Assembly: GCF_913566895.1 (NCBI RefSeq)
Contig: NZ_CAJYCN010000003.1
Span: forward strand, 124,001-188,000
Direction of reading: 5' to 3'
DNA from: Listeria ilorinensis
Lineage (GTDB): Bacteria > Bacillota > Bacilli > Lactobacillales > Listeriaceae
Length of the DNA: 64,000 bases
The translations under genes and the position numbers were made by a program. This document shows, piece by piece, positions 39,204 to 49,184 of the stretch. How positions within the stretch are numbered: position 1 is the first letter of the stretch; every line of letters starts with the position of its first letter. The notes under the pieces are model-generated. The model saw nothing but the letters and a program-made list of their open reading frames with translations. It was not told the origin of the DNA and searched no databases.

Positions 39204-40994
39204 TCAATTGATTGAAAGCGGTAATGTAATAATAAAGGTTGATCCTTTGCCTACTTCACTTTCAACTGTAATTTTCCCATTATGTGCCTCTACGATATTT
39301 TTCACGATAGCAAGCCCTATCCCAGTGCCCGCTTTACCACGTGTTCGTGCTTTATCCGCCTTATAAAAACGCTCAAATAAATACGGAATATCCTTTTCAT
39401 CAATCCCACTGCCATTATCACCGACAGTAATAATAAGTTGATTGGCTTCACGATTTATGGCTTCACGAACAATCACACGTCCGTCATATCCTTCTCTTCC
39501 AGTATGCCTGATCGCATTCATAATCAAATTGATCAGTACCTGCTCCATCCGGTCTCGGTCGAATAAATAAACAAGTGACGGATCGTCTGCTTCTACAATC
39601 AGCGTAACATGATTTTCCTTCGCCAGCACATCAAAATTCCCTGCTACTTTTTCAATAAAAGGTACTAACAGCTGTTCTTTTTTATCCAATTGATTAAAGC
39701 CAGCTTCCATACGGGCCAAGTCCAGCATATCATTCACCAGACGGCCAATCCGCAGCGACTCATCGTAAATAATCTGGGCAAACTCGCGCACCTCTTCATC
39801 TGACTGAGCAACGCCATCAATGATTGCTTCACTGTATCCCTGAAGCATTGAAATGGGTGTTCTAAGTTCATGAGAAATATTATTAACAAAATCACTCTTC
39901 ATTTTTTCGAGACGTTTTTCCTCCGTTACATCTCGAATAACAGTGACGATACTACGAATATCATCCCCATTATACAGCAAGGTCAAAATGGCGACATATG
40001 TTTGATCGCCAAAAGTGATTTCACCCACCTGCTCTTCCTGTACTTCAAGAATTTGATCCAGCATTTGGCTTAATTTAGGTGGAATCAAGCCCTTTTCTTT
40101 ATTTTCGAACGAGAAAAACCAATTGTGTAAAAATTCTTCAGCTGGTGGATTACTTAGAATGATCGTCTTATCGACATTGAACTTAATCACACCGTCAGCC
40201 ATCCCTACCAGAATATTGGAAAGCTGCTCTTTCTCCTGTCTGAGCGCACTGATATTATATTTCAGCTGCTGCGCCATATTGTTGAAAGCTAAACCTAAGT
40301 CCCCGATTTCATCATGTGTATAACTCGGCACACGATTATCAAAATTCCCGCGTGAGACTGCCACCGCAATTTTTTTCATTTCACGAAGCGGAAAAGCCAT
40401 CCGCGATGAAAAAATAAAAGATAACAGCGACGTAACCAAAACAGCCCCGATCCCTGCCAAAATCAATGTACGTGTCGTTTTAGCATTCACGCTGAGAATA
40501 TCTTGAAAAGACTGGTAGACAAAAATCGTCCCGGACTGGCCATTCGGCAATTGAAAGTTTTCAACCGTCAGCTCAACAGGCAAGTCATCTTTACTTCCCT
40601 CAAAGTCATACTTCATTGTCAAGTGGTCTTCTTCTCGGAGTGCAGACTGAATTTTTGCATCACTTGTTAATTTATGGATTGCTTTTTGCGATATTTCATC
40701 TGGAGATTCGTGCGTATAGACTGGCTTATTATCAACAGAAATGATCACACCCGTCGTATCATCTAAAAGAGCAAGTGCATCGCCGCCAGAAGTTTCATCT
40801 GTGATCAGCTCATTATTTGTTTTCATGATGGAAATGATGTTGTCGGCCACACGTTCTAAATCACGCTGAATCTCATCCAGATTGTTTTTTTCGTAAACCA
40901 TTGCAACAAGAAAACCGCAAATCACCAGAACGCCAATCAGAAGCAAGATGATCGTACTCCAGATTTTTCCTACAATACTATTCCAAATCCTCAT
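39204..40994 (-). CDS. resE: Sensor histidine kinase ResE
   Basis: 596 residues: membrane helix, about 140-residue outside domain, second helix (LILAGIGAVLVTSLLSFIF), HAMP linker (AFPLREMKKIAVAVSRGNF), a PAS-like domain, and the kinase with H-box VNNISHELRTPI (phosphorylated His), NLIMNAIRHT, and DNGSGIDEKDIPYLFERFY. Pairs with ResD to sense redox/oxygen limitation and adjust respiration in Bacillus. ATG 40994 after AGGTGAG is chosen; a hairpin terminator separates it from resD. Confidence 0.9.
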   Translation of the reverse strand: MRIWNSIVGKIWSTIILLLIGVLVICGFLVAMVYEKNNLDEIQRDLERVADNIISIMKTNNELITDETSGGDALALLDDTTGVIISVDNKPVYTHESPDEISQKAIHKLTSDAKIQSALREEDHLTMKYDFEGSKDDLPVELTVENFQLPNGQSGTIFVYQSFQDILSVNAKTTRTLILAGIGAVLVTSLLSFIFSSRMAFPLREMKKIAVAVSRGNFDNRVPSYTHDEIGDLGLAFNNMAQQLKYNISALRQEKEQLSNILVGMADGVIKFNVDKTIILSNPPAEEFLHNWFFSFENKEKGLIPPKLSQMLDQILEVQEEQVGEITFGDQTYVAILTLLYNGDDIRSIVTVIRDVTEEKRLEKMKSDFVNNISHELRTPISMLQGYSEAIIDGVAQSDEEVREFAQIIYDESLRIGRLVNDMLDLARMEAGFNQLDKKEQLLVPFIEKVAGNFDVLAKENHVTLIVEADDPSLVYLFDRDRMEQVLINLIMNAIRHTGREGYDGRVIVREAINREANQLIITVGDNGSGIDEKDIPYLFERFYKADKARTRGKAGTGIGLAIVKNIVEAHNGKITVESEVGKGSTFIITLPLSIN

Positions 40995-41025
40995 GCTCTC
41001 ACCTCGCTTTTTAGAAATCATTCCA

Positions 41026-41069
41026 TCAAAAAGAGCAGGTTTCCGGTGATTATACGTACCCCAACCTGC
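41026..41069 (-). terminator. Terminator between resD and resE
   Basis: GCAGGTT (41035-41041) pairs with AACCTGC (41063-41069), followed on the minus strand by TCTTTTT. It lies between the regulator and kinase of one system and so may lower resE relative to resD. Confidence 0.7.
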
Positions 41070-41083
41070 CCCTATGCATTTTA

Positions 41084-41800
41084 CTAGTCTTCTGGAACCT
41101 CAAATTTATATCCAAGTCCCCATACTGTGACAATCATTTTGGCTGCTTCCTCAGAAACATCAAACAATTTTTCACGTAGTCTCTTTACGTGCGTATCAAT
41201 CGTTCGCAAGTCTCCAAAAAATTCATATCGCCAAACCTCTTTCAGCAAAGATTCCCGGTCAAAAACTTTATCCGGTGATTTTGCTAAATAATAAAGTAAA
41301 TCGTATTCTTTTGGTGTCAAGCTGATTTCTGTTCCGTCTACAATGACGCGATGTGCCTCATTATCAATAGACAAATGCGGAAAGTTAATCACATCACCTG
41401 GCAAACTGCTCACAACATTCTTATCGATCTGCTGAGCGCGGCGAAGCACAGCTTTCACACGAAGCACTACTTCACGAGGGCTAAAAGGTTTGACGATATA
41501 ATCATCAGCACCTACTTCAAACCCCTGTACCCGATTCGCCTCTTCACCTTTTGCTGTCAGCATTACAACGGGTGTTGATTTATATTCACGCAGCTCACGG
41601 CAAACTTCTATACCATCTTTACCCGGCATCATTAAATCAAGTAAAATGACCTCATAATTATTATTTAGTGCCATTTGAAGCGCCTGATCTCCGTCACTAG
41701 CTTCCTCGATTTTAAAGTTTTCTCTTTCAAGATACATTTTTAAGAGACGGCGGATACGATCTTCATCGTCGACAACAAGCACTTTAATTTGCTCACTCAT
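41084..41800 (-). CDS. resD: Response regulator ResD
   Basis: 238 residues, OmpR family. Receiver with VVDDEDRI acidic pair, phosphoacceptor Asp55 (LLDLMMPG), VVMLTAKG (Thr) and Lys in DYIVKPFSPRE; winged-helix DNA-binding domain ending SPDKVFDRESLLKEVW, RTIDTHVKRLREKL. Expected to control respiratory and ferment genes. First gene of the resDE unit. Confidence 0.95.
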   Translation of the reverse strand: MSEQIKVLVVDDEDRIRRLLKMYLERENFKIEEASDGDQALQMALNNNYEVILLDLMMPGKDGIEVCRELREYKSTPVVMLTAKGEEANRVQGFEVGADDYIVKPFSPREVVLRVKAVLRRAQQIDKNVVSSLPGDVINFPHLSIDNEAHRVIVDGTEISLTPKEYDLLYYLAKSPDKVFDRESLLKEVWRYEFFGDLRTIDTHVKRLREKLFDVSEEAAKMIVTVWGLGYKFEVPED

Positions 41801-41929
41801 AAGTATACATCCCCCAACTTTGAATTGCTCATTTTTTCAAATCTATTCTCTAACAATTGTAAAATCCATGATCTTCTTTTATGGAGGCACCCACATACCT
41901 TCTCATGAGAAAATCTAACGATCAAATAA

Positions 41930-41935
41930 ATTATA
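41930..41935 (-). promoter_or_regulatory. Possible resD -10 box
   Basis: Perfect TATAAT on the minus strand, 130 bases before resD in the 181-base gap after rluB. No clear -35, so activation by a protein is possible. Confidence 0.4.
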
Positions 41936-41981
41936 CATGTTTTTCATAAAACGCGCTATTAAAACCCTACAAATGTCCTGA

Positions 41982-42713
41982 TTATTTCTGACCAAATTGA
42001 GCAAGTGCCTTGAGCTGTTTCACTTCATGATGTGTCAACTCACGCCATTCTCCAGCGTTCAGGCCCCGCAAATTCAGGAAAGCATATTCTTCGCGAACCA
42101 GCTTTTGAACTGGGAATCCCACTGATTCAAACATTTTTCGCACTTGTCGATTTCTTCCCTCGTGAATGGTGATTTCAACAATTGCTTTTTCTTTTTTTTT
42201 ATCAAATGATCGCATTTTCACTTTTGCTGGGGCTGTCTTCTTTCCTTCTAGATGGACTCCCTTAGCAAGCTTTTGCAAGACTTCCCGTTCTGGGATACCT
42301 TTTAGTCGCGCAATATATTTTTTCTCTACTTTATAGCGCGGGTGCATCAATAAGTTGGCAAATTCACCGTCATTCGTCATTAAAAGCAGACCGGATGTAT
42401 CATAATCCAAGCGTCCAACTGGATAAAGTCTTGTACCGATAGCTTCAAAATAATCCGTTACCACACGCCGACCTTTTTCATCCGAAACAGCCGATACAAC
42501 ACCTCTTGGTTTATAAAAAAGAAAATAACGATGCTCTTCTTTTGTCAGCGCAATTCCTTCTACTTCGACACGATCGCTGGCGCGGACTTTTGTCCCTAAT
42601 TCGCGAACTACTTTCCCGTTTACAGTCACTTTTCCGTCTTCAATCAACTTCTCTGCTTTTCTTCTTGAAGTAACCCCCGCATTCGCGATGACTTTTTGTA
42701 ACCGTTCTTCCAT
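41982..42713 (-). CDS. rluB: Ribosomal large-subunit pseudouridine synthase B
   Basis: 243 residues: S4-like RNA-binding start (RLQKVIANAGVTSRRKAEKLI) and the pseudouridine synthase domain with catalytic Asp in GRLDYDTSGLLLMTNDG. Modifies 23S rRNA. The start ATG 42713 shares its A with the stop of scpB (TGATG). Confidence 0.93.
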   Translation of the reverse strand: MEERLQKVIANAGVTSRRKAEKLIEDGKVTVNGKVVRELGTKVRASDRVEVEGIALTKEEHRYFLFYKPRGVVSAVSDEKGRRVVTDYFEAIGTRLYPVGRLDYDTSGLLLMTNDGEFANLLMHPRYKVEKKYIARLKGIPEREVLQKLAKGVHLEGKKTAPAKVKMRSFDKKKEKAIVEITIHEGRNRQVRKMFESVGFPVQKLVREEYAFLNLRGLNAGEWRELTHHEVKQLKALAQFGQK

Positions 42714-43312
42714 CAAGTTTCATCCCCATTCTCTGGTTTTGTTTGGTTGAAACGGTCGAAAAACAAATCCATTTCATCCTGATCGATTTCATCAGTTGCC
42801 TCAGCAAGCTGTGGCAATTCTTCCAACGTCTTTAGACCAAAAGCATCCAAAAATTCGTTCGTTGTTACATATAGTTTTGCCCGCCCTGCTCCTTCAGCAC
42901 GACCTTTATCTGTTATGAGTCCACGCGCAACAAGGGTTCTGATTGGACCGTCCGATTGCACGCCCCGCACTTCGTCCACTTCCATTCGAGTGATTGGCTG
43001 CCTGTAAGCAATGATCGCTAGCGTTTCAAGTGACGCCTGAGAAAGTGAAGCAGAATGCGGTGCTTCAACAAGTTTGCGTAAATAATCGGCATACTCTTTT
43101 TTTGTTGCAAGTTGAAAAGTTCCGGCAAGTTCTAGTAATACCAGCCCACGCGCTTCGTTCTCTTGGTAACGTTCCTGCATGGTCTCAAGCAGGTTCAGTG
43201 CCTCAATATAGGTGATTTCCATGACTTCTGTAAGCTGCTTGGTTGAGATACCTTCATCACCGGCCGCAAAAAGCAGGCTTTCGAGTATTCCTAACTGCTG
43301 TTCTTTATTCAC
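42713..43312 (-). CDS. scpB: Segregation and condensation protein B
   Basis: 199 residues, winged-helix dimer that works with ScpA and Smc in chromosome compaction and segregation. Motifs: LESLLFAAGDEG, SLETLAIIAYRQPITRMEVDEVRG (shortened). GTG 43312 preceded by AGAGGGG is preferred to TTG 43318. Overlaps scpA by eight bases, so the subunits are made together. Confidence 0.92.
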   Translation of the reverse strand: MNKEQQLGILESLLFAAGDEGISTKQLTEVMEITYIEALNLLETMQERYQENEARGLVLLELAGTFQLATKKEYADYLRKLVEAPHSASLSQASLETLAIIAYRQPITRMEVDEVRGVQSDGPIRTLVARGLITDKGRAEGAGRAKLYVTTNEFLDAFGLKTLEELPQLAEATDEIDQDEMDLFFDRFNQTKPENGDET

Positions 43313-44054
43313 GCTCAATTTCCCCTCTACCTTCTACATACAAATCTGAAAAACTGTCTGCCTGCTCGACAGAGACAGCCTTTCGTTTCATTAACTCAAG
43401 CAGAGCCAAAAAAGTGACAACCATTTGTTCCTTGGTCCGCTCTTCAAATAATTCTTCAAATTTAAGTTTGCCTTTATGTGTTGCAAGTTTTTCTAGCACT
43501 TCTTCCATTCGTGTATCAATTGAGATCTCCTGCGTGGTAATTCGCGTATGAAGTGGTTTATGCAATTTTTGTCGCCGCAATAATTTATTGAAGGCACCCA
43601 GCATATCCTCCAGTGTAACATTGAGCTCACGCGCCTCATCCAAATCCTCATAAGGTGACAGATCCATTGGCGGCTTGCTGAAATAAAAATTTCGCTCTGC
43701 TTCTTTTTCCTTAAGCTCCTGTGCCGCTTCCTTGTAACGCTTGTATTCTATCAGGCGTTCCACTAATTCATCACGTGGGTCAAAGTCCGGATCAAAATCG
43801 CTCTCTTCAAGTTCAAGCTCCTGTTTAGGCAAAAGCATTTTACTTTTGATGGCCAGAAGCGTCGCTGCCATCACCAAATATTCACTGGCCACATCTAGTT
43901 CAAGACGTTGCATCGTGTGTACGAATTCCATATACTGTTCAGTAATCTCTACCATTGGAATATCATAAATATCAATTTCAAGCTTTCCAATCAAATGAAG
44001 CAGCAAGTCAAGCGGCCCTTCAAAAGCTTCTACTTTAAAATTCATTTCGGTCAT
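43305..44054 (-). CDS. scpA: Segregation and condensation protein A
   Basis: 249 residues, the kleisin bridging Smc heads: FEGPLDLLLHLIGKLEIDIYD near the N-terminus, a central acidic linker and C-terminal winged helix (FLALLELMKRKAVSVEQ). Start ATG 44054 after GGTGG. It follows lysA by 14 bases. Confidence 0.94.
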   Translation of the reverse strand: MTEMNFKVEAFEGPLDLLLHLIGKLEIDIYDIPMVEITEQYMEFVHTMQRLELDVASEYLVMAATLLAIKSKMLLPKQELELEESDFDPDFDPRDELVERLIEYKRYKEAAQELKEKEAERNFYFSKPPMDLSPYEDLDEARELNVTLEDMLGAFNKLLRRQKLHKPLHTRITTQEISIDTRMEEVLEKLATHKGKLKFEELFEERTKEQMVVTFLALLELMKRKAVSVEQADSFSDLYVEGRGEIERE

Positions 44055-44068
44055 CTTATGTAACCACC

Positions 44069-45382
44069 TTAACTGAGTGCTAAATCATTTCGTATCAAAT
44101 CAGCATAGCTTTCACGCTTGATGACAAGTTGCGCCTCACCATTTTCCACAAAAACAACTGCCGGTCGCGGAATACGATTATAATTGCTTGCCATTGAATA
44201 GCCGTAAGCACCTGTACAAAACACAGCTAAAATATCACCCGCATCGGCTTTTGGAAGCGGCAAATCCCAAATCAGCATATCACCAGACTCACAGCATTTT
44301 CCAGCCAGTGAAATGGTTTCTTCCGGTTTGTCGAGCGGACGACCAGCTAAAACCGCCTCATAGTGTGCATCATAAAGTGCCGGTCTGATATTATCATTCA
44401 TGCCGCCATCGACAGCCAGATACTGCCGCACTCCCGGTACCTCTTTTCGTGAACCAGCCTGATAAAGCGTTGTTCCAGCCTCACCGACCAGTGACCGCCC
44501 TGGCTCGATCCAGATTTCCGGCACTGCCAAACCATGCGATTCTGCTACTTTTTTGATTTCAGCTACGATCTGCCGGACATACTCAGCTGGTTCGAGCGGT
44601 TCATCCTCTTCTGTATAACGTACACCAAAGCCACCGCCAAGATTGAGTACCTTCGAATCAAACCCCAGCGACTCGTGCCAACTGACCAATTGTTCCATGA
44701 TCCGATGCGCCGCCATGACAAAACCAGTCGTTTCAAAAATTTGCGAACCGATATGGCAATGGAGCCCGATCAAATCGAAGGCATCCGAAGCAGCCAAAAC
44801 TTGACGAATCGCCTCTTCTGCTTGCCCATTCGTAAGCCCAAATCCAAATTTCGAATCATCCTGTCCCGTCAAAATATAATCATGCGTATGCGCTTCAATG
44901 CCCGGTGTCACCCGAACAAGCACCGCGATTTTCTGTTTTCTGTTTCTTAATAGTTCTGTGAGCAACTCAATTTCATAAAAATTATCCAATACAATACAGC
45001 CAATTTCATAATCCAGAGCCATCACAAGCTCTTCATTTGTCTTATTGTTCCCATGGAAATGAATCCGTTCTTTCGGATAGCCAGCCTCGATTGCCGTATA
45101 AAGCTCTCCGCCAGAAACGACATCAAGCGACAGCCCTTCTTCTGCCATCAATTGGTAAATCGCAAGCGCTGAAAAAGCTTTGCTAGCATAAGCCACTTGT
45201 GCTTTCACACCCAACTCCTCGAATGTCTTTTTAAAACCCCGAGCTCTCTCACGAATAAGCGCAACATCATAGACATAAAGCGGTGTGCCATAACTCTCAG
45301 CAAGCTTTAGCGTATCAACCCCTCCAATTTCTAGATGCCCTTTGTCATTTACTTTCATCGTTCCATACCGTTCAAATGCCAT
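44069..45382 (-). CDS. lysA: Diaminopimelate decarboxylase
   Basis: Last step of lysine synthesis; removes CO2 from meso-diaminopimelate using PLP. 437 residues: VAYASKAFSALAIYQ holds the PLP lysine, GLHCHIGSQIFE, NLGGGFGVRY, EPGRSLVGEAG, and the second active-site motif GKCCESGD. ATG 45382 with AGGTGG eight bases upstream is preferred over closer ATG/GTG codons. The DapB of the same pathway is at 6018. Confidence 0.95.
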   Translation of the reverse strand: MAFERYGTMKVNDKGHLEIGGVDTLKLAESYGTPLYVYDVALIRERARGFKKTFEELGVKAQVAYASKAFSALAIYQLMAEEGLSLDVVSGGELYTAIEAGYPKERIHFHGNNKTNEELVMALDYEIGCIVLDNFYEIELLTELLRNRKQKIAVLVRVTPGIEAHTHDYILTGQDDSKFGFGLTNGQAEEAIRQVLAASDAFDLIGLHCHIGSQIFETTGFVMAAHRIMEQLVSWHESLGFDSKVLNLGGGFGVRYTEEDEPLEPAEYVRQIVAEIKKVAESHGLAVPEIWIEPGRSLVGEAGTTLYQAGSRKEVPGVRQYLAVDGGMNDNIRPALYDAHYEAVLAGRPLDKPEETISLAGKCCESGDMLIWDLPLPKADAGDILAVFCTGAYGYSMASNYNRIPRPAVVFVENGEAQLVIKRESYADLIRNDLALS

Positions 45383-45475
45383 GCTCATTCCCACCTTTAC
45401 TCGGAATTCTTTTTTCAGAAGTTCCTTTCTATAGTAGCATAAACTAGGCTAGTGCTACAATAACTATCCGCAAAT

Positions 45476-45522
45476 AAAAGAAAACGCGCTGGAGTTGCGT
45501 CATTTACCGCCCCCCTAGCGCG
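45476..45522 (-). terminator. Terminator after punA
   Basis: CGCGCT (45485-45490) pairs with AGCGCG (45517-45522), then TTTTCTTTTATTT on the minus strand. Confidence 0.75.
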
Positions 45523-45528
45523 AAAAGT

Positions 45529-46347
45529 TTATTTTATTTGTGCGACAAGTGCTTTTACATAACGTAAAAAGTCTGCCTGTACCCGGTCCGTTGTTTCAAT
45601 CACTTCTTCATGAGAAAGCGGCTGATCAAGAATTCCTGCTGCCATATTCGTAATGCAGCTGATGCCAAGCACTTCTATTCCGGCATGACGAGCAATAATC
45701 ACTTCTGAAACAGTCGACATGCCCACTGCATCAGCACCAAGTGTCCGCATCATGCGAATCTCAGCTGGCGTTTCATAAGTCGGGCCACTAAAGCCGGCAT
45801 ATACACCTTCGCAAATCGACATTTCCAAATCGCTAGCAATCTTTCGTGCCTGTTCCCGTAAACGCAAACTATAAGCTTCCGACATATCTGGAAAGCGTGG
45901 ACCAAAATGTTCGACATTGCGACCGATCAACGGGTTCGTTCCAGTAAAATTGATATGATCTGAAATGAGCATCAAATCCCCTGCATGGTAAAGTTCATTG
46001 ACACCACCAGCTGCATTGGTCACAAGTAGCAGTTCAACGCCTAGCTCCTTCATGACTCGAACTGGAAATGTCACTTCCTGCATAGCATAGCCTTCATAAT
46101 AATGGAAGCGTCCCTGCATCGCTACGACTTCTTTTTGTTCTAACTTTCCAAAAACGAATTGCCCTGCATGACCTTCTACCGTTGAAACAGGAAAATGCGG
46201 AATCTCCTGATAAGGAATCTTCACTGGTTCGATGATCTCATCTGCCAAAACACCTAGTCCGGATCCTAGAATCAAACCGATTTTTGGCGTCCCCTGATAG
46301 CTTTGACGAATTTTTTCAACCGCTTCATTTACTTTTTCGATACTCAT
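45529..46347 (-). CDS. punA: Purine nucleoside phosphorylase
   Basis: 272 residues, trimeric PNP type: LILGSGLGVLADEI, MQGRFHYYEGYAM, VTNAAGGVN, GPTYETPAEIRMMRTLGADAVGMSTV (shortened). Phosphorolysis of guanosine and inosine; salvage with the DeoB product. It starts 18 bases after deoB. Confidence 0.94.
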   Translation of the reverse strand: MSIEKVNEAVEKIRQSYQGTPKIGLILGSGLGVLADEIIEPVKIPYQEIPHFPVSTVEGHAGQFVFGKLEQKEVVAMQGRFHYYEGYAMQEVTFPVRVMKELGVELLLVTNAAGGVNELYHAGDLMLISDHINFTGTNPLIGRNVEHFGPRFPDMSEAYSLRLREQARKIASDLEMSICEGVYAGFSGPTYETPAEIRMMRTLGADAVGMSTVSEVIIARHAGIEVLGISCITNMAAGILDQPLSHEEVIETTDRVQADFLRYVKALVAQIK

Positions 46348-46365
46348 CTTTTTCCCCTCACTTCT

Positions 46366-47547
46366 TTATTTCAAGTCTTGCAAAAAGCTTTCACCATATT
46401 CTGGCATTTTCACGCCAAAATTATCTGCAACTGTGGCTCCCAAATCTGCAAATGTGCGGCGCAGTGGCAATTCTTTCCCGCCACTAAAACGTTTGGAGTA
46501 AACAAGAAGCGGCACATATTCGCGTGTATGATCGGTCCCGCGATAAGTCGGGTCATTCCCATGATCTGCCGTAATGATAAGTAAATCATCTTCTGCCATC
46601 CGTTCAAAAACCTCCGGTAAGCGTGCGTCAAACTCTTCCAAGGCTTGTCCGTAACCAATCGGATCACGCCGATGACCAAATAGCGCATCAAAGTCAACCA
46701 GATTTAAGAAGCTCATTCCAGTAAAATCCTTCTCGAGCACATGGTTTAGCTGATCCATCCCATCCATATTCGATTTTGTCCGAATAGCCTCCGTAACGCC
46801 TTCCCCATCAAAAATATCACTGATCTTCCCGATGGCGATCACATCTTTACCAGCATCTTTCATAGCATTCATCACAGTCGGTTTAAAAGGTTTCAAAGCA
46901 TAGTCATGCCGATTAGGGGTACGCGTAAAATTCCCCGGTTCGCCAACAAATGGACGGGCAATGATCCGCCCTAACATATACGGATCGTCTAAAGTAATTT
47001 TCCGACAGTATTCGCAAATATCATACAGTTCTTCCAGCGGGACAATCTCTTCATGTGCCGCAATTTGAAGAACGGAATCAGCCGACGTATAAACAATGAG
47101 TGCACCTGTTTTCATATGTTCTTCCCCGAGCTCACTCATAATCTCCGTTCCACTCGCCGGTTTATTGCCGATCACTTTCCGTCCAGTATAGTCTTCGATC
47201 TGACTAATCAATTCGTCTGGAAAACCGTCTGGAAACACACGAAAAGGCGTATCAATATAAAGACCCATAATTTCCCAGTGTCCTGTCATCGTATCTTTTC
47301 CTTTTGAAGCTTCTTGCATTTTTGTATAGTAAGCTTTTGGTTCAGTGGCTTTTTCCACACCCAGCACAGGTTCGATATTCGATAGGCCCAATTTACCCAT
47401 TTCTGGCATTTTGAGCCCGTCCATCTTCTCTGCAATATGTCCAAAAGTATCTACACCAAAATCATCAAAATCCGAAGCATCCGGTGCCTCGCCGATTCCC
47501 ACTGAATCCATCACGATCACATGAATACGCTTAAATTGCTTTGTCAT
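46366..47547 (-). CDS. deoB: Phosphopentomutase
   Basis: Moves phosphate between C1 and C5 of (deoxy)ribose, linking nucleoside breakdown to pentose metabolism (zwf is also here). 393 residues, alkaline-phosphatase superfamily: [18 protein letters not shown] metal-binding N-terminus, DTMTGHWEI with the Thr nucleophile, and the metal-binding [18 protein letters not shown]. Intact. Confidence 0.95.
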   Translation of the reverse strand: MTKQFKRIHVIVMDSVGIGEAPDASDFDDFGVDTFGHIAEKMDGLKMPEMGKLGLSNIEPVLGVEKATEPKAYYTKMQEASKGKDTMTGHWEIMGLYIDTPFRVFPDGFPDELISQIEDYTGRKVIGNKPASGTEIMSELGEEHMKTGALIVYTSADSVLQIAAHEEIVPLEELYDICEYCRKITLDDPYMLGRIIARPFVGEPGNFTRTPNRHDYALKPFKPTVMNAMKDAGKDVIAIGKISDIFDGEGVTEAIRTKSNMDGMDQLNHVLEKDFTGMSFLNLVDFDALFGHRRDPIGYGQALEEFDARLPEVFERMAEDDLLIITADHGNDPTYRGTDHTREYVPLLVYSKRFSGGKELPLRRTFADLGATVADNFGVKMPEYGESFLQDLK

Positions 47548-47578
47548 AAATCAATCGCCTTCCCTTCATTATTATAGA

Positions 47579-48472
47579 TTAAGCACGTGGATGAAACTCT
47601 TTGTAAACATCCTTTAATCGCGCTTTTGTCACATGGGTATAAATCTGTGTCGTAGAAATATCTGCATGTCCGAGGAGTTCTTGTACTGAGCGAAGATCCG
47701 CTCCGTTTTCCAAAAGATGGGTGGCAAATGAATGCCTCAACATATGCGGTGTGATCGATTTTTCAATACCTGCCTTGACTGCCAACTGTTTTAAATTTTT
47801 CCAGAAACCCTGCCGCGACATCCCTTTCCCATGGTGATTCAAAAACACTTCATCAGCCCGGTATTTTGAATTTCTCAGCTTCGGTCGGCCATTTTCCAAA
47901 TAATCGAGAAGCGCTTTTGTGGCAGCTGATCCAAGAGGTATGATACGCTCTTTGTCCCCTTTTCCGATCGTCTGGATAAACCCCATTTGTAAATGCAAAT
48001 CATCCATCTTCAAATGGACCAACTCACTCACACGAAGTCCTGTCGCATAAAGTACCTCAAGCATTGCAACATCGCGTATGCCGTAAACGGTTTTACTATC
48101 AGGAGACGCAAGCAGTTTTTCTACCTCATCAAGATTCAGCACTTTAGGTAATTCTTTTGCTTGTTTCGGTGTTTCGATCTGAATCATCGGATCGTGCGAA
48201 ACTTTACCATCATGTAGCAGAAAATGAAAAAATGAACGCAACGACGCCAAATAGCGTGCCACAGATCGCGGTGATTTCCCATCTTTACGCGCATAGCCTA
48301 AAAAGCTTACTATATCCGCACGTTCGATTTTTTCTGGGTCCACGATTTGTCGTGTCTCTTCCATATAATTAGCAAAATAATTCAGATCCCGTTTATAAGC
48401 ATGAAGTGTATTATCTGATAAGCCTTTTTCCACAATCAAAAAATGCAAAAAATCTTCTATTAAGTCATTCAT
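47579..48472 (-). CDS. xerD: Tyrosine recombinase XerD
   Basis: 297 residues; resolves chromosome dimers at dif with XerC. The catalytic residues are visible: Arg in ATGLRVSELVHL, Lys in IGKGDKERIIP, HMLRHSFATHLL (His-Arg), LGHADISTTQIYTHV (His and the nucleophile Tyr). Start ATG 48472 after GGAGG. In Listeria it lies between deoB and fur. Confidence 0.94.
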   Translation of the reverse strand: MNDLIEDFLHFLIVEKGLSDNTLHAYKRDLNYFANYMEETRQIVDPEKIERADIVSFLGYARKDGKSPRSVARYLASLRSFFHFLLHDGKVSHDPMIQIETPKQAKELPKVLNLDEVEKLLASPDSKTVYGIRDVAMLEVLYATGLRVSELVHLKMDDLHLQMGFIQTIGKGDKERIIPLGSAATKALLDYLENGRPKLRNSKYRADEVFLNHHGKGMSRQGFWKNLKQLAVKAGIEKSITPHMLRHSFATHLLENGADLRSVQELLGHADISTTQIYTHVTKARLKDVYKEFHPRA

Positions 48473-48593
48473 ATCGCGACCTCCACATTTTTCATTTTAA
48501 CACGGATTAATCTTCCCGTGAATTTTTTCGCTGATATCACTAAGTTGTTCTATAATTCAAACGATTTCTTCTCTCCTTTGTTTAGCAATGACA

Positions 48594-48627
48594 TAAAAAA
48601 AGACCTACCAAATATATGGTCAGGCCT
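48594..48627 (-). terminator. Terminator after fur
   Basis: AGGCCT with AGGTCT and ACCA with TGGT stems (one bulged G), then TTTTTTTATG on the minus strand. Confidence 0.72.
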
Positions 48628-48635
48628 CCTATTGT

Positions 48636-49091
48636 TCAGCTATTCTTCTTGCTTTTCTTCTTACATTCCGAGCAGATCCCTTGGAAAGTCAAACGATGAT
48701 CCTTAATCAAAAAATGCCATCTCTGCTCCACAATCTTTTCAACATCTTCCAAAAGATCTTCTTGAATTTCCTCTACTGATCCACACTCCAGACAGACGAG
48801 GTGATGATGGAAATGCTTAGCGCCTTCTTTTCGCAGATCATAACGACTAACCCCATCGCCAAAATTAATTTTATCTACGATCCGAAGTTCCGTAAGTAGC
48901 TCTAATGTCCGATAAACAGTTGCAAGTCCTGTATCCGGTGCAATATCTTTCACACGTAAAAAGACTTCTTCTGCACTCAAATGATCTTTTTCATTTTCCA
49001 GCAACACCCGCACAGTAGCTTCCCGTTGCGGAGTCAACTTGTAGCTTGCTTCATGCAGTTGTGCTTTAATTCGTCCAATTCGGCCTTCCAT
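48636..49091 (-). CDS. fur: Ferric uptake regulator
   Basis: 151 residues: winged helix (LTPQREATVRVLLEN, TGLATVYRTLELLTEL recognition helix), then the dimer and metal domain HHHLVCLECGSVEEIQ; two CxxC pairs (CLEC and CSEC) form the structural zinc site. Represses iron uptake in the presence of Fe. The promoter region carries a PerR-like box and the divergent gene has a Fur box. Confidence 0.94.
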   Translation of the reverse strand: MEGRIGRIKAQLHEASYKLTPQREATVRVLLENEKDHLSAEEVFLRVKDIAPDTGLATVYRTLELLTELRIVDKINFGDGVSRYDLRKEGAKHFHHHLVCLECGSVEEIQEDLLEDVEKIVEQRWHFLIKDHRLTFQGICSECKKKSKKNS

Positions 49092-49169
49092 TGTTCCATT
49101 CCTCCCTCTGCTGTGCTTCCTGTTGAAATTCTAATCAATTCTCATTATCAATTAATTCACTTAAATAGT

Positions 49170-49184
49170 TTATAATAATTCTAA
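49170..49184. promoter_or_regulatory. PerR-like box upstream of fur
   Basis: TTATAATAATTCTAA matches the PerR consensus TTATAATNATTATAA at all but one of the specified positions. It lies about 80 bases before the fur start. In Bacillus and L. monocytogenes fur is under PerR control, so this is a likely binding site. Confidence 0.65.

Noticed and set aside
45383-45528. Lysine riboswitch before lysA
   Set aside because: The gap is too short and holds only the punA terminator and spacer sequence; no L-box motifs seen.
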